A DNA stretch of 61,023 nucleotides from the NCBI GenBank assembly GCA_017983755.1, contig JAGOAU010000016.1, positions 1 through 61,023 of the forward strand, written 5' to 3'. A program made the position numbers and the translations under genes. Below are positions 29,512-39,058 of this stretch, piece by piece (positions within the stretch are counted from its first letter, which is position 1; each line of letters opens with the position of its first letter). The notes under the pieces are model-generated. The model had not been told where the DNA came from, did not search any database, and was given only the letters and a program-made list of their open reading frames with translations. This stretch comes from Azonexus sp. (GTDB lineage Bacteria; Pseudomonadota; Gammaproteobacteria; Burkholderiales; Rhodocyclaceae).

Positions 29512-30321
29512 TTAAAGTTTGCGGTGCGCGAGCGCCGGCAGGCTCTCGCGGATTTCGGCGATGCGGGCATGGTCGAGGTCGGCGATGACGATGCCCGGCC
29601 CCTTCATCTTGCGATCGAGGATTTCGCCCCAGGGGTCGACGATCATGCTGTTGCCGTGCGTCGTGCGGCCGCTTTCATGCCGCCCGCCCTGTCCGACCGC
29701 CAACAGGTAGCATTGGTTCTCGATAGCGCGGGCGCGCAGCAGGATTTCCCAGTGGGCGCGGCCGGTGGTGTCGGTGAAGGCGGCCGGCACCAGGATCAGG
29801 TCGACCGGCGCCAGCGCCCGGTACAACTCGGGAAAGCGCAGGTCGTAGCAGATCGACAGGGCAATGCGGCCGAACGGCGTATCGACGGCAACCAGCTGGT
29901 TGCCAGGCTCGATGAAGGCGGCTTCGTCGTAGGATTCCTCGCCCTTGTTGAAGCCGAACAGGTGCACCTTGTCGTAACGCTCGACGCATTGGCCGGCCGG
30001 GTTGTAGGCGAGGCTGGAATTGCGCATCTTGTCGGCGACAGTTGCGGTCAACGGGATGGAACCGGCAAAAATCCAGATCCCGTGCTTCTGTGCAGTAGCC
30101 GCCAGCCAGTCCTGGATCGGCCCGCGTCCGAACGCCTCGCGCGCATTCACGCGGTCGGCATCGGCGGCGCCGATGACCGGAAAATACTCGGGCAGCACGA
30201 CCAGCTGGGCACCCTGCGCCACGGCGTCGGCGACCAGGTGACCGGCGACAGCCAGGTTGTCCGCCACGCGCGGCCCCGACACCATCTGGATCGCCGCCAT
30301 GCGGCAATTCTGCTTGCTCAC
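29512..30321 (-). CDS. carbon-nitrogen hydrolase (nitrilase superfamily, Nit1/YbeM-like)
   Basis: A 269-residue amidase with the Glu-Lys-Cys triad: Glu in LVVLPEYFP, Lys in RYDKVHLFGFNKGE and Cys in ALSICYDLRFPELYR. Such enzymes include the omega-amidases that repair deaminated glutathione. The GTG start at 30321 overlaps the yhdP stop and has an AGGAGG-type site inside the yhdP end; an ATG seven codons later (30300) is the alternative. A 33-bp repeat copy lies at 30041-30073. Confidence 0.9.
   Translation of the reverse strand: MSKQNCRMAAIQMVSGPRVADNLAVAGHLVADAVAQGAQLVVLPEYFPVIGAADADRVNAREAFGRGPIQDWLAATAQKHGIWIFAGSIPLTATVADKMRNSSLAYNPAGQCVERYDKVHLFGFNKGEESYDEAAFIEPGNQLVAVDTPFGRIALSICYDLRFPELYRALAPVDLILVPAAFTDTTGRAHWEILLRARAIENQCYLLAVGQGGRHESGRTTHGNSMIVDPWGEILDRKMKGPGIVIADLDHARIAEIRESLPALAHRKL
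30041..30073 (+). repeat. 33-bp uptake-signal-like element in the nitrilase gene
   Basis: Perfect core GTTGCGGTCAAC; the first tract is weak (TGGAA), the second is AAAATC. Confidence 0.75.
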
Positions 30322-33300
30322 TGCCTGCCTCCTCCTGCCGCCCCGGGCGGCGCTTCCTCGACGAATTCGCCGACCTTCTCGACCTTGGGGTCGCTCCAGC
30401 TGCCGGTGACATGATAACGATAGCTGAACAGCCGACCGAGCGGATTCTGCAGGATGGTGCTGGCCACCAGCGCTGCCGCACCGACGAGCGGATTGACCAG
30501 GGTCGCGGCGCCGATCGCGGCCACCGAACCGACCTGCGGACGTACCAGCACCTGCAGGTTCTGCGTTTCGTTCTTCAGGTCGGCCTCGCCCTCGATCTGG
30601 ATCTGCGCCGCCGGGCTGTTGATGCGCAGCGGCCCCGCCGTGCGCATGACGCCTGCAGTGACGACCGTCTTGCCTTCGATGCTGTCGAAAGCCAGGCCCT
30701 CGCTGAAAATGTCGCGGAAATCGAGGGTCAGCCGGCGCGACAGCGATTGCAGCGAAAGCAGCCCAAGCAGCCGGCCGACCCCCGGCTCCAGCTTGTTGAA
30801 CTGGCCGTTTTCGGCGCTGACCGTCATCTCGCCAGTCAGCGACGGATAGTCGATGCCGGTCAGCGGGCCGTTCCATTGCATGTTGCCCGCCAGGTTCGCC
30901 GTCCCGCGCCGGATGGCATCGACATAGCCGAGGCGGTTGAGCAACTTACCGACATCGCTGGCCGTCAGCTCGAAATCGAGACTGGTCTGGTGCCGGCCGG
31001 CCCCGTCATTGCGCCAGACCGCCTTGCCGATCAAGGCGCCGTCGGGATTGCGCAGATTCAGCGTTTCCAGATGCCAGGCTCCCCTGTCGTTGCGCGCCCG
31101 AAGTTCGAGCCGGCCGAGCGCCATCTCGCCAATCCGGAAGTCGTCCACCGCGAGATTCAGGGCGGGCAGGCTGTTGAGCAGCGAGGCGTTGGGGCCGCCC
31201 CCGGCTTCCGCTGCCCGCCGCACCACCAGGCGCTGCATGCGCCCTTCCAGCGAGCCTTCGCCGGCACCGCGCCAGGTCAACTCGCCGGCCGCCTCCTGCA
31301 TGCTGAGGACAATCTGCCAGCCGTCGTCGCGCGGCCGCAGCTGGGTATCGACCTGCGTGTAGTCGCGGCCGAACAGCCGCAGCACCGGCGTTCTGATCGA
31401 CACCACATCGAGCGCCGGCATCTTCGTGCCGTTCCGGCCACCGTTACCGTTCGCTGCGAGGACTTCCTTCCACGCATCGGCGTCGACCTGCGGGAGGGCG
31501 ATGCGCACGGCGACGCCGCGTTCCGGCAGCGTGGCGTCGCCGGCACCGAGGGCGACGACGGCGCGCTCCAGCCCCTCGGCGCGCTTGACGAAAACGGCCT
31601 GCACGACATTGCCCAGGGTCGCCCGGTACTGCTCGCGGCCGCCCTCGCCGGTAGTTTTCTCGACGCGCAGCGCCAGCGGCGAGGTCGCTGCCTTGGCCAG
31701 CGGCTCGGGCAGGCGCGAGCTGACGCCGACCAGATCCGACTCGACGACCAGATCGGTCTGGTTATGTCTGATGTCGATGTTCGATTTCCACGCCGCACTG
31801 CCGGCCAGGCGGTCGCCCGCCGGCAGCCCGAAATGCTGGAACAACTCGCCGACGTTCGAGGTGGCGCCGACCTGCACGGCGACGCGGTCGGCATGGCTCT
31901 TGATGCCGATCCGGATCGGCCCGCCGAAAATCCGGCCGCTGATCTCCGGCGCCGTGATGCTGGATTCCGTCAGCAACAGCCGGCCATTGACCTGGGTCAG
32001 CGGCGCCATGCCCTCGAACAGGTGGATCTGGTTGTTCTGCAGGCGGAAATCACCGCGCACCCGCGTTTCCTCGACCCGGCGCAGGGGAATGTCGAGCGCA
32101 AGGTCGAGCTTCCCGTTGCCGCTGGCCTTCATCTCCCTGGTGAAGTGGTCGATCTTCTCGCCGACCGGGCTCTGTTCGATGAAGCGCAGGAATTCGCCGG
32201 TCGGACCGCTGGCGTCGCCGCGGATGAGCAGCAATTCGTCGAACGATTCGAAATCGGGGATTTCGACCACGACATCGGACAGCCGGGCGCCGAAAATGCT
32301 CCCTTTCTCGGCGACGATCCGCATGCCAACGCCAAAACTCATGTCGGCCTTGATCTCGTCGATCACCGGCCAGCCGGTCGCATAGTCCAGTTTCACGCCC
32401 TCGGCCTTGGCCGTGATCAGAAACTTGCCCTTGGCCGGGTCGCGAAACGGGAAGTCCGCGAGATCGCCCTTGAGCACCATCTTGCCGTCGTAGCCGCGAC
32501 CGGCAACGATGCTGGTGCGCAGCCACTCGCCGACGTTGGCACTGACGGCACGCGGCATGTAGCGCCAGACGGCGCGCCCGTCGGCACGCGCGATGCTGGC
32601 AGCAAGGTCGATCACGCCCGGCCCCTCGCCGGTGTAGCGGTAGGTGCCGCTGGCCGAGCCGGCGGCATCGGCGCCGTCGAACTGCAGTCGTTCGAGCTTG
32701 ACGTCGACGATATCGCCGGCCACCTTCCAGCTGGCGCGGGCGCGCAGCTGGTCGAAAGCGATATCGGGTTCGGGGAAGACCGCCGGCAGCGAGATGGCCG
32801 AACGCCCTGAATCGACCGAGAGCGAACCGCCCTTTTCGTTGAACTCGACCTGGCCGGCCAGTCCGTCGGCACCCGGAAAGTAGCCGCCGGCACGCATGCC
32901 GAGATCGGCAAAGGTGGCGCGCAGCGAGTAGTGTTCCAGCGCCTCGCCGGCCCGGGTCCAGCCGCTGCGCAATTCGGCGATCCGCCCCTGCGGCCGGTGC
33001 CGATCGAGCAATTCGCGGCTGCGCGGATCGAGCGGCAGGAAGGCTGCCAGCCGGGCGATGACCGCCAGATCGATGAAACTGGCGCTGGCGGCGCCGTTGA
33101 TCCGGCCGCTGGTAGCGTCCTGCTGCCACTCCACCTGGAAATCGGTCGGCGTCACGCGCAGGCCATCCGCCGCCGTCAGTTCGACCTTGCGTCCGGCCAG
33201 CGCCCAGGCGCCGGCCTTGTAGCGCCCTTCCAGGCGGCCGCGCAGGCTGCTCAGATCGAGTTCCGGCAGCTTCTTCCCAAGCCGGATGCGGACCTCTTCC

Positions 33301-34199
33301 AGTGCCAGGTCAGCGGTCGCCTTGCCCTCGCCATTTTCCAGGTCGCCCCAGATGCGCAGCGCGCCGCGTCCCTGCGAGAGATCGACCGGGTAATCGACCC
33401 AGCTCCGCCAGGCCGCGAGATCGGCATAGTCCAGCTGGACGAAGACCTTTCCCGACAGGTGTTCGAGCGCTTCGTCGAGCGCGCCGCTGACTTCGCCGCG
33501 GACGTCGATGCGTGCCGCCAGTTCGCTCGGTGGCGCCGCCGAAAGGCCAAAACGGTGCCGCCGGCCGCGATTGTCGAGGGCAAACTGCAGATCCTCGAGC
33601 GCCAGTTGCGGCGCCCCGCGCAGGCGGTCTTCCCAGACGATGGTCGCGTTGCGGACGCGGATGCGTTTCTGTTCGAGCACCCATTCGGCGAATGCCGGAT
33701 CGCCTTCGTCCTCTGCCTCGATGCCGGCCACCGTGATGCGTCCGCTGGTCTCGCGGCGCACGTGCAAAACCGGCCGCTCCAGCGCCAGCAGCGCCAGCGT
33801 CACCCGGCCGCGCCACAGGCTATGCCAGGACAGGACGGTTTCCACCTGTTCGAGCGAGAAAGCCGGTTTGCCCTGGCGATCGGCAATCGCCACATCGTCG
33901 AGAACGAGGTCGGGATTGAGCCCCTGCCAGCGCGCCTCGATCTTGCCGATGGTCACCGGCTGGCCGATGGCCTGGCTGAGCGCCTGCTCGATGCGCTCGT
34001 GATACATGCCGACATTCGGCAGGACGACATAACGCAACGCCAGCACCAGCGCGGCGAACACCAGCCAGGCGACGAGCGCGCCCCACAAGGCGATGCGCAG
34101 CGTGCGGCGCAGCAAGGACGAGGCGAGAATCGGCCACAGCCAGTGCAGGCGGTGGTAGAGCGCCTGGCGCAGCCCCAGGCGGGTTGCCGCGTCAGTCAC
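30318..34199 (-). CDS. yhdP: YhdP-family AsmA-like envelope protein
   Basis: A 1293-residue TIGR02099/YhdP protein. One transmembrane helix near residues 32-55 (IALWGALVAWLVFAALVLALRYVVL) anchors a very long beta-rich periplasmic part with the DUF3971 and AsmA-like C-terminal regions. E. coli YhdP (1266 residues) helps move phospholipids between inner and outer membranes. The C-terminus keeps the conserved LQVLVRPQVGSVAAIGAATLVNPLVGAAALVAS and PLGRLFSYRYHVTGSWSDP. It is the first gene of yhdP-nitrilase-tldD, and this order is common in proteobacteria. Confidence 0.94.
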   Translation of the reverse strand: MTDAATRLGLRQALYHRLHWLWPILASSLLRRTLRIALWGALVAWLVFAALVLALRYVVLPNVGMYHERIEQALSQAIGQPVTIGKIEARWQGLNPDLVLDDVAIADRQGKPAFSLEQVETVLSWHSLWRGRVTLALLALERPVLHVRRETSGRITVAGIEAEDEGDPAFAEWVLEQKRIRVRNATIVWEDRLRGAPQLALEDLQFALDNRGRRHRFGLSAAPPSELAARIDVRGEVSGALDEALEHLSGKVFVQLDYADLAAWRSWVDYPVDLSQGRGALRIWGDLENGEGKATADLALEEVRIRLGKKLPELDLSSLRGRLEGRYKAGAWALAGRKVELTAADGLRVTPTDFQVEWQQDATSGRINGAASASFIDLAVIARLAAFLPLDPRSRELLDRHRPQGRIAELRSGWTRAGEALEHYSLRATFADLGMRAGGYFPGADGLAGQVEFNEKGGSLSVDSGRSAISLPAVFPEPDIAFDQLRARASWKVAGDIVDVKLERLQFDGADAAGSASGTYRYTGEGPGVIDLAASIARADGRAVWRYMPRAVSANVGEWLRTSIVAGRGYDGKMVLKGDLADFPFRDPAKGKFLITAKAEGVKLDYATGWPVIDEIKADMSFGVGMRIVAEKGSIFGARLSDVVVEIPDFESFDELLLIRGDASGPTGEFLRFIEQSPVGEKIDHFTREMKASGNGKLDLALDIPLRRVEETRVRGDFRLQNNQIHLFEGMAPLTQVNGRLLLTESSITAPEISGRIFGGPIRIGIKSHADRVAVQVGATSNVGELFQHFGLPAGDRLAGSAAWKSNIDIRHNQTDLVVESDLVGVSSRLPEPLAKAATSPLALRVEKTTGEGGREQYRATLGNVVQAVFVKRAEGLERAVVALGAGDATLPERGVAVRIALPQVDADAWKEVLAANGNGGRNGTKMPALDVVSIRTPVLRLFGRDYTQVDTQLRPRDDGWQIVLSMQEAAGELTWRGAGEGSLEGRMQRLVVRRAAEAGGGPNASLLNSLPALNLAVDDFRIGEMALGRLELRARNDRGAWHLETLNLRNPDGALIGKAVWRNDGAGRHQTSLDFELTASDVGKLLNRLGYVDAIRRGTANLAGNMQWNGPLTGIDYPSLTGEMTVSAENGQFNKLEPGVGRLLGLLSLQSLSRRLTLDFRDIFSEGLAFDSIEGKTVVTAGVMRTAGPLRINSPAAQIQIEGEADLKNETQNLQVLVRPQVGSVAAIGAATLVNPLVGAAALVASTILQNPLGRLFSYRYHVTGSWSDPKVEKVGEFVEEAPPGAAGGGRQ

Positions 34200-34301
34200 G
34201 GACGAAAGCGCTTTGCCAGGAGGAGGGATAGGTCACTACAATCGATGATCCGTCAAAAATGACATTCTATCCTTTTCGGCCTGAGCGCCGACCGAGCAAT
34301 C

Positions 34302-36998
34302 ATGGACACACTACCCGACCCGCGCTGGCAATCCGCCCTCGCCCACAGCCGCTACCTGGCCAACCTGCTCAGCACGCACCCGGCGCTGGTGCCCGAACTG
34401 GCCGCCGTGTGGACGGCGCCGCTGACCGCCGAACAACTGGCGGCGGCACTGACGCCGGCGGCGACCGACGACGATGCCATCAAGGCGCAGCTGCGCCGCC
34501 TGCGCCAGCGCGCGATGGCGCACATCACCCTGCGCGACCTGTGCGGTCTGGCGCCGTTGGCCGAAGTGGTCGAAAGCATGACCCTGCTTGCCGACGTCAC
34601 CACCAACTTCGCCCTCGACCACTACCACCGCCTGCTCGCCGCCACTTACGGCGAGCCGCTCGACAAGGCCGGACGGCCGCAGCGCCTGCTGATCATCAGC
34701 ATGGGCAAGCTGGGTGGCCGTGAATTGAACGTCTCGTCGGACGTCGACTACATCTTCGTCTACCCAGAGGAAGGCGACACCGCCGGGCCGAAGAGCATCG
34801 AGAATTATGATTTCTTCACCCGCCTCGGCAAGCGCGTGATCTCGGCGCTCGGCGAGATCACCGCCGACGGCCAGGTCTTCCGCGTCGACATGCGCCTGCG
34901 CCCGAACGGCGACTCCGGCCCGCTGGTCTGCTCGCTCGACGCGCTGGAAAACTACTTCATCACGCAGGGCCGCGAATGGGAGCGCTACGCCTGGATCAAG
35001 GGCCGCACCATGAACGCGGGCAGCAACCTGCAGCCGGAGTGGGTCACCGCGATGCAGAAGATCGCCCGCCCCTTCGTCTTCCGCAAGTACCTCGACTTCG
35101 GCGCCATCAACGCGATGCGCGACCTGCACGCGCAGATCCGCCGCGAGGTGGTGCGCAAGGACATGGCCGGCCACGTCAAGCTCGGCCCCGGCGGCATCCG
35201 CGAAATCGAGTTCATCGCCCAGGTCTTCCAGCTCATCCGCGGCGGCCGCGACCCCGGGCTGCAGATCCGCCCGACGCTGGCCGTGCTCAAGCAACTGGTC
35301 AGCCGCCAGTTGATCCCTGCTGAAACCGAGAACGAATTGCGCGAGGCCTACGTATTCCTGCGCCGCCTCGAACACCGCCTGCAGTATGTCGAGGACAAGC
35401 AGACCCACATGCTGCCGGAAGACCCGGCCGACCAAACGAGCATCGCGCGCAGCATGGAATTCGCCGACTGGCCGGCGATGCTCGCCGTGCTCAACGCGCA
35501 TCGCGAGAAAGTCAGCCGCCATTTCGAGCAGATCTTTTCCGATCCGGAAGCCGGCGAGCACCCGCTGACCGGCTTGTGGATGGGCCAGCTCGACGAGGAC
35601 ACGGCGATCGAGGCCTTCGGCAACCTCGGCTTCCGCCAGCCGGCCGAGGCGATCAGGCGCCTCGCCGAACTGCGGGCTGCCAGCCGCTACCTGCAGCTCC
35701 CCACCGCCAACCGTTCGCGCCTCGACGCCATCGGCCCGCGCCTGATCGAAGCGGCCGGTGCCACCGGCGACCCGGACACGACGCTGGCCCGCGGCCTGCA
35801 CTTCATCGAAGGAATCAGCCGCCGCGGCGCCTATCTCGCGCTGCTGCAGCAATACCCGCTGGCGCTGCGCCGGGTGGCCGACATGATCTGCGCCTCGAAC
35901 TGGGCGGCCGACTACCTGAACCGCTACCCGCTGCTGCTCGACGAACTGCTCGACCCGCGTCTCTACGAGATCGCCACCGACTGGGCCGGCTTCCGCCAGA
36001 ACCTCAAGCGCAACCTGGCCGACCACGCCGGCGACACCGAGCGGGAAATGGACATCCTGCGCGAAGTGCACCACGCCCAGGTCTTCCGCCTGCTGGCCCA
36101 GGATCTTTCCGGCCTGCAGACCATCGAGCGCCTGTCCGACCACCTGACCGAACTGGCCGACACTATCGTCCAGGAAACCCTGCCGCTGTGCTGGCGGACG
36201 ATCAAGAAACGGCATTGCGAGACCCCGCAATTCGCCGTCATCGGCTACGGCAAGATGGGCGGCAAGGAACTCGGCTACGCCTCCGACCTCGATCTCGTCT
36301 ACCTGTTCGACGACGACGCCCAGGACGCGGCGGAAAACTACACCCGCCTCGGCCAGCGCCTGAGCACCTGGCTGTCGAGCCAGACGCCGGCCGGCATCCT
36401 CTTCGAAACCGACCTGCGCCTGCGCCCGAACGGCGACTCCGGCCTGCTCGCGGTATCGGTCGATGCCTTCCGCGACTACCAGCTGAAAAACGCCTGGGTC
36501 TGGGAACACCAGGCGCTGACCCGCGCCCGCTTCTGCGCCGGCGACCCGGCGGTCGGCGCCCGCTTCGAGGAAATCCGCTGCGAGATTCTCTGCCTGCCGC
36601 GCGACCTGGCGAAGCTGCACGAGGAAGTGGTCGCCATGCGCCGCAAGATGTACGACGCGCACGCCTCGAAGAGCGCAACCGGCTTCAACCTCAAGCACGA
36701 CGCCGGCGGCATCATCGACGTCGAGTTCATCGTCCAGTACCTGGTGCTCGGCCACGCCCACCGCCACCACGAGCTGACCGGCAACCTCGGCAACATCGCC
36801 CTGCTGCGGATCGCCGCCGAACTCGGGCTGATTCCCGCCGACCAGGCCGAAGCCGCCGGCGACGCCTACCGCGAATACCGCCGCCTGCAGCACGCCAAGC
36901 GCCTGAGCGCCAATCCCAAGGCCCTGGTCGACCGGGAAAGCATCGGCAAGCAGATCGCTGCGGTCAACGCCCTGTGGAAGACGGTTTTCGGCGACTGA
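34302..36998 (+). CDS. glnE: bifunctional glutamine synthetase adenylyltransferase/deadenylase
   Basis: An 898-residue GlnE (E. coli 946). Two nucleotidyltransferase domains are seen. The N-terminal deadenylase half has MGKLGGRELNVSSDVDYIFVY and VDMRLRPNGDSGPLV. The C-terminal adenylylating half has YGKMGGKELGYASDLDLVYLF and DLRLRPNGDSGLLAV. It controls glutamine synthetase in response to PII and glutamine. It diverges from yhdP and ends in a rho-independent terminator shared with mscL. Confidence 0.95.
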   Translation: MDTLPDPRWQSALAHSRYLANLLSTHPALVPELAAVWTAPLTAEQLAAALTPAATDDDAIKAQLRRLRQRAMAHITLRDLCGLAPLAEVVESMTLLADVTTNFALDHYHRLLAATYGEPLDKAGRPQRLLIISMGKLGGRELNVSSDVDYIFVYPEEGDTAGPKSIENYDFFTRLGKRVISALGEITADGQVFRVDMRLRPNGDSGPLVCSLDALENYFITQGREWERYAWIKGRTMNAGSNLQPEWVTAMQKIARPFVFRKYLDFGAINAMRDLHAQIRREVVRKDMAGHVKLGPGGIREIEFIAQVFQLIRGGRDPGLQIRPTLAVLKQLVSRQLIPAETENELREAYVFLRRLEHRLQYVEDKQTHMLPEDPADQTSIARSMEFADWPAMLAVLNAHREKVSRHFEQIFSDPEAGEHPLTGLWMGQLDEDTAIEAFGNLGFRQPAEAIRRLAELRAASRYLQLPTANRSRLDAIGPRLIEAAGATGDPDTTLARGLHFIEGISRRGAYLALLQQYPLALRRVADMICASNWAADYLNRYPLLLDELLDPRLYEIATDWAGFRQNLKRNLADHAGDTEREMDILREVHHAQVFRLLAQDLSGLQTIERLSDHLTELADTIVQETLPLCWRTIKKRHCETPQFAVIGYGKMGGKELGYASDLDLVYLFDDDAQDAAENYTRLGQRLSTWLSSQTPAGILFETDLRLRPNGDSGLLAVSVDAFRDYQLKNAWVWEHQALTRARFCAGDPAVGARFEEIRCEILCLPRDLAKLHEEVVAMRRKMYDAHASKSATGFNLKHDAGGIIDVEFIVQYLVLGHAHRHHELTGNLGNIALLRIAAELGLIPADQAEAAGDAYREYRRLQHAKRLSANPKALVDRESIGKQIAAVNALWKTVFGD

Positions 36999-37017
36999 GC
37001 CCGGCGTCACCGGCAAC

Positions 37018-37044
37018 AAAAAAGCCGCACGCAGCGGCTTTTTT
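37018..37044. terminator. bidirectional rho-independent terminator between glnE and mscL
   Basis: An 11-base stem AAAAAAGCCGC pairs with GCGGCTTTTTT around the loop ACGCA, with T runs on both strands. It lies between two convergent genes and can stop both. Confidence 0.92.
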
Positions 37045-37062
37045 TGTTGTTCCTTCCGGCGA

Positions 37063-37488
37063 CTACTTCTTCAGCGAATCGCGAATCTCGCGCAGCAGCA
37101 TGACGTCTTCCGGCGTCGCCGGGGCTTCCGGCTCGGGCGCCGGCTCGGCGGCACGCAGGCGGTTGATCTGCTTGACCATGATGAAGATGACGAAGGCGAG
37201 AATGGCGAAATTGACGGCGATGGTCAGAAAATTGCCGTAGGCAAAGACCGGGATGCCGGCCGCCTTGATGTCGGCCAGCGCGGTCAGGTTCTTCGGATTG
37301 TCGCCGAGCAGGACGTAGAGGTTGGAGAAATCCAGGCGGCCGGTGACGCGCGACACCAGCGGCATGATCAGGTCGCCGACGACCGACTCGACGATCTTGC
37401 CGAAGGCGCCGCCGATGATGACGCCGACCGCGAGGTCCATTGCATTGCCCTTGACCGCGAATTCGCGAAACTCCTGAAGCATTCCCAT
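37063..37488 (-). CDS. mscL: large-conductance mechanosensitive channel
   Basis: A 141-residue MscL (E. coli 136). It starts [43 protein letters not shown], with the first membrane helix that lines the pore. A second helix ([23 protein letters not shown]) and a C-terminal cytoplasmic bundle follow. It releases solutes under hypo-osmotic shock. A Shine-Dalgarno-like AAGGAAA lies upstream. Confidence 0.95.
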   Translation of the reverse strand: MGMLQEFREFAVKGNAMDLAVGVIIGGAFGKIVESVVGDLIMPLVSRVTGRLDFSNLYVLLGDNPKNLTALADIKAAGIPVFAYGNFLTIAVNFAILAFVIFIMVKQINRLRAAEPAPEPEAPATPEDVMLLREIRDSLKK

Positions 37489-37562
37489 GGCGTTTTCCTT
37501 TCTGCCGGAGGTTTTATGGTGACGGGATTATTGGCCGCCCGTCGCGGTGCGTCAACGGCCGT

Positions 37563-38717
37563 TTACAGGCGGCGCAGGCGCTCGCCGGCGGCGACCAGCG
37601 TTTCCTCCTTCTTGGCGAAGCAGAAACGCACGACGCGGTCGTCGCGCCCGTCGGCGTAAAAGACCGAGACGGGAATCACCGCGACGCCGACCTCGCGCGT
37701 CATCCACTCGGCGAAGGCGCGGTCGGGCAGATCGGAAATTGCCTTGTAGCGCGCCAGTTGAAAATAGGTGCCGCGACACGGCAAGAGCTCGAACGGCGTG
37801 GCGGCCATCAGGTTGCGGAAGAAGTCGCGCTTTTCCTCGTAGAAGGCGGCCAGGCCGAGATGGCGCGCGGCGTCCTGCATGTAGTCGGCGAGCGCCAGCT
37901 GCGATGGCGTATGGACGGTGAATACGTTGAACTGGTGCACCTTGCGGAACTCGGCCATCAGCGCCGCCGGGCCGACCACGTAACCGATCTTCCAGCCGGT
38001 GATGTGGTAGGTCTTGCCGAAGCTCGACACGACGATGCTGCGCGGCGCCAGCTCGGGATGACCGCAGAGGCTGGCATGGCGTTCGCCGTCGAACAGGATG
38101 TGCTCGTAGACCTCGTCGGAGAGCACGACGATGTCGGTGCCGCAGACCAATTCGGCCAGTTTTTCGAGGTCGACCGCAGTCAGCAGGCTACCGGTCGGGT
38201 TGTGCGGCGAGTTGACGATGATCATGCGCGTGTGCGGCGTGATCAATTGCGCCACCTGCGCCCAGTCCGGCGCGTAGTCGGGGAATCGCAGCTGCGCGTA
38301 AACCGCCTTGCCGCCGACGGTTTCGATGGCCGGCACGTAGGAGTCATAGACCGGCTCGAAAACGATCACCTCGTCGCCCGGCCGGACAAAGGCGGCAATC
38401 GCCGTGAAGATCGCCTGCGTCGCGCCGGCGGTAACCGTCACCTCGGTTTCGGTATCGAAGCGCGTGCCGTACAGCGCCGCCACCTTGTCGACGATGGCCT
38501 GGCGCAGTTCCGGCATGCCGGCCATCGGCGGATACTGGTTGCGCCCCGCCAGCATGTGCCGGTGCACCGCGTCGAACAGCGAGCGGTCGGCCTGGAAGTC
38601 GGGAAAGCCCTGCGACAGGTTGATCGCCCCACACTCCGCCGCCATGCGCGACATCACGGTGAAGATGGTGGTCCCCATGTGCGGGAAGCGGGAATCAATG
38701 CGGATCGGCGTTTGCAT
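37563..38717 (-). CDS. PLP-dependent aminotransferase, methionine aminotransferase type
   Basis: A 384-residue class I/II aminotransferase. It resembles E. coli YbdL, which converts 2-keto-4-methylthiobutyrate to methionine: INLSQGFPDFQAD, the PLP lysine in SFGKTYHITGWKIGYVVG, and HNPTGSLLT. The start is the ATG at 38717. It sits directly against a 33-bp repeat copy (38718-38750), and there is no clear Shine-Dalgarno; a TTG 14 codons upstream is a less likely start. It diverges from an operon with mtnA, consistent with methylthio-metabolism. Confidence 0.88.
   Translation of the reverse strand: MQTPIRIDSRFPHMGTTIFTVMSRMAAECGAINLSQGFPDFQADRSLFDAVHRHMLAGRNQYPPMAGMPELRQAIVDKVAALYGTRFDTETEVTVTAGATQAIFTAIAAFVRPGDEVIVFEPVYDSYVPAIETVGGKAVYAQLRFPDYAPDWAQVAQLITPHTRMIIVNSPHNPTGSLLTAVDLEKLAELVCGTDIVVLSDEVYEHILFDGERHASLCGHPELAPRSIVVSSFGKTYHITGWKIGYVVGPAALMAEFRKVHQFNVFTVHTPSQLALADYMQDAARHLGLAAFYEEKRDFFRNLMAATPFELLPCRGTYFQLARYKAISDLPDRAFAEWMTREVGVAVIPVSVFYADGRDDRVVRFCFAKKEETLVAAGERLRRL
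38148..38180 (-). repeat. 33-bp uptake-signal-like element in the aminotransferase gene
   Basis: Core ACTGCGGTCGAC, AAAAA at 17-21, GAATTG at 28-33. Confidence 0.7.
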
Positions 38718-38750
38718 GTTGCGGTCGACGGCGAAAAAGAGGGGAAAATC
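38718..38750 (+). repeat. 33-bp uptake-signal-like element upstream of the aminotransferase start
   Basis: Perfect core GTTGCGGTCGAC, AAAAA at 17-21, AAAATC at 28-33. It abuts the start codon of the minus-strand aminotransferase gene. Confidence 0.9.
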
Positions 38751-38808
38751 ATGCGCCAAGGCAGCCCGGCAAGCAACCGCAAGGTGAAAAACGGCGTAGT
38801 ATTACATC

Positions 38809-38818
38809 TGTTATAACA
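38809..38818. promoter_or_regulatory. palindrome over the -10 region of the toxin-antitoxin/mtnA operon
   Basis: The perfect 10-bp palindrome TGTTATAACA contains a TATAAC -10 box, 16 bases before the antitoxin ATG (38834). AbrB-type antitoxins often bind their own promoter, so this is a plausible autoregulatory operator. No good -35 is visible. Confidence 0.5.
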
Positions 38819-38833
38819 AGCACGGAGATCACC

Positions 38834-39058
38834 ATGTTCGCACTCAAACTGACCCAGATAGGCAATTCGGTGGGCGTCGTGCTGCCGAAGGAATTGCTCG
38901 CCCGCCTGCACGTCGAAAAAGGCGACACGGTTTACGCTACCGAATCGCCGGACGGTGTGCGCCTGACGCCCTTCGACCCCGCCTTCGAGCAACAGATGGA
39001 AGCGGCGCGCAAGATCATGAAGGCACGCCGGAACGTTCTGCACGAACTGGCGAAATGA
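38834..39058 (+). CDS. AbrB/MazE-type antitoxin
   Basis: A 74-residue swapped-hairpin AbrB DNA-binding protein: LTQIGNSVGVVLPKELLARLHVEKGDTVYATESPDGVRLTPFD, then a helical, basic C-terminus (MEAARKIMKARRNVLHELAK) that would bind the toxin. It overlaps the Doc-like toxin gene by four bases. ACGGAG lies before the ATG. Confidence 0.9.
   Translation: MFALKLTQIGNSVGVVLPKELLARLHVEKGDTVYATESPDGVRLTPFDPAFEQQMEAARKIMKARRNVLHELAK

Noticed and set aside
30411-32810. An 800-codon plus-strand open frame inside yhdP
   Set aside because: A shadow of yhdP with biased composition and no family features.
36957-36989. A core-only match (GCTGCGGTCAAC) at the end of glnE
   Set aside because: The tract positions are GC-rich or T-rich out of register, so it is not counted as a copy.
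34311-37019. A 900-codon open frame antisense to glnE
   Set aside because: A high-GC shadow of glnE with no recognisable domain; the plus-strand frame encodes an intact enzyme.
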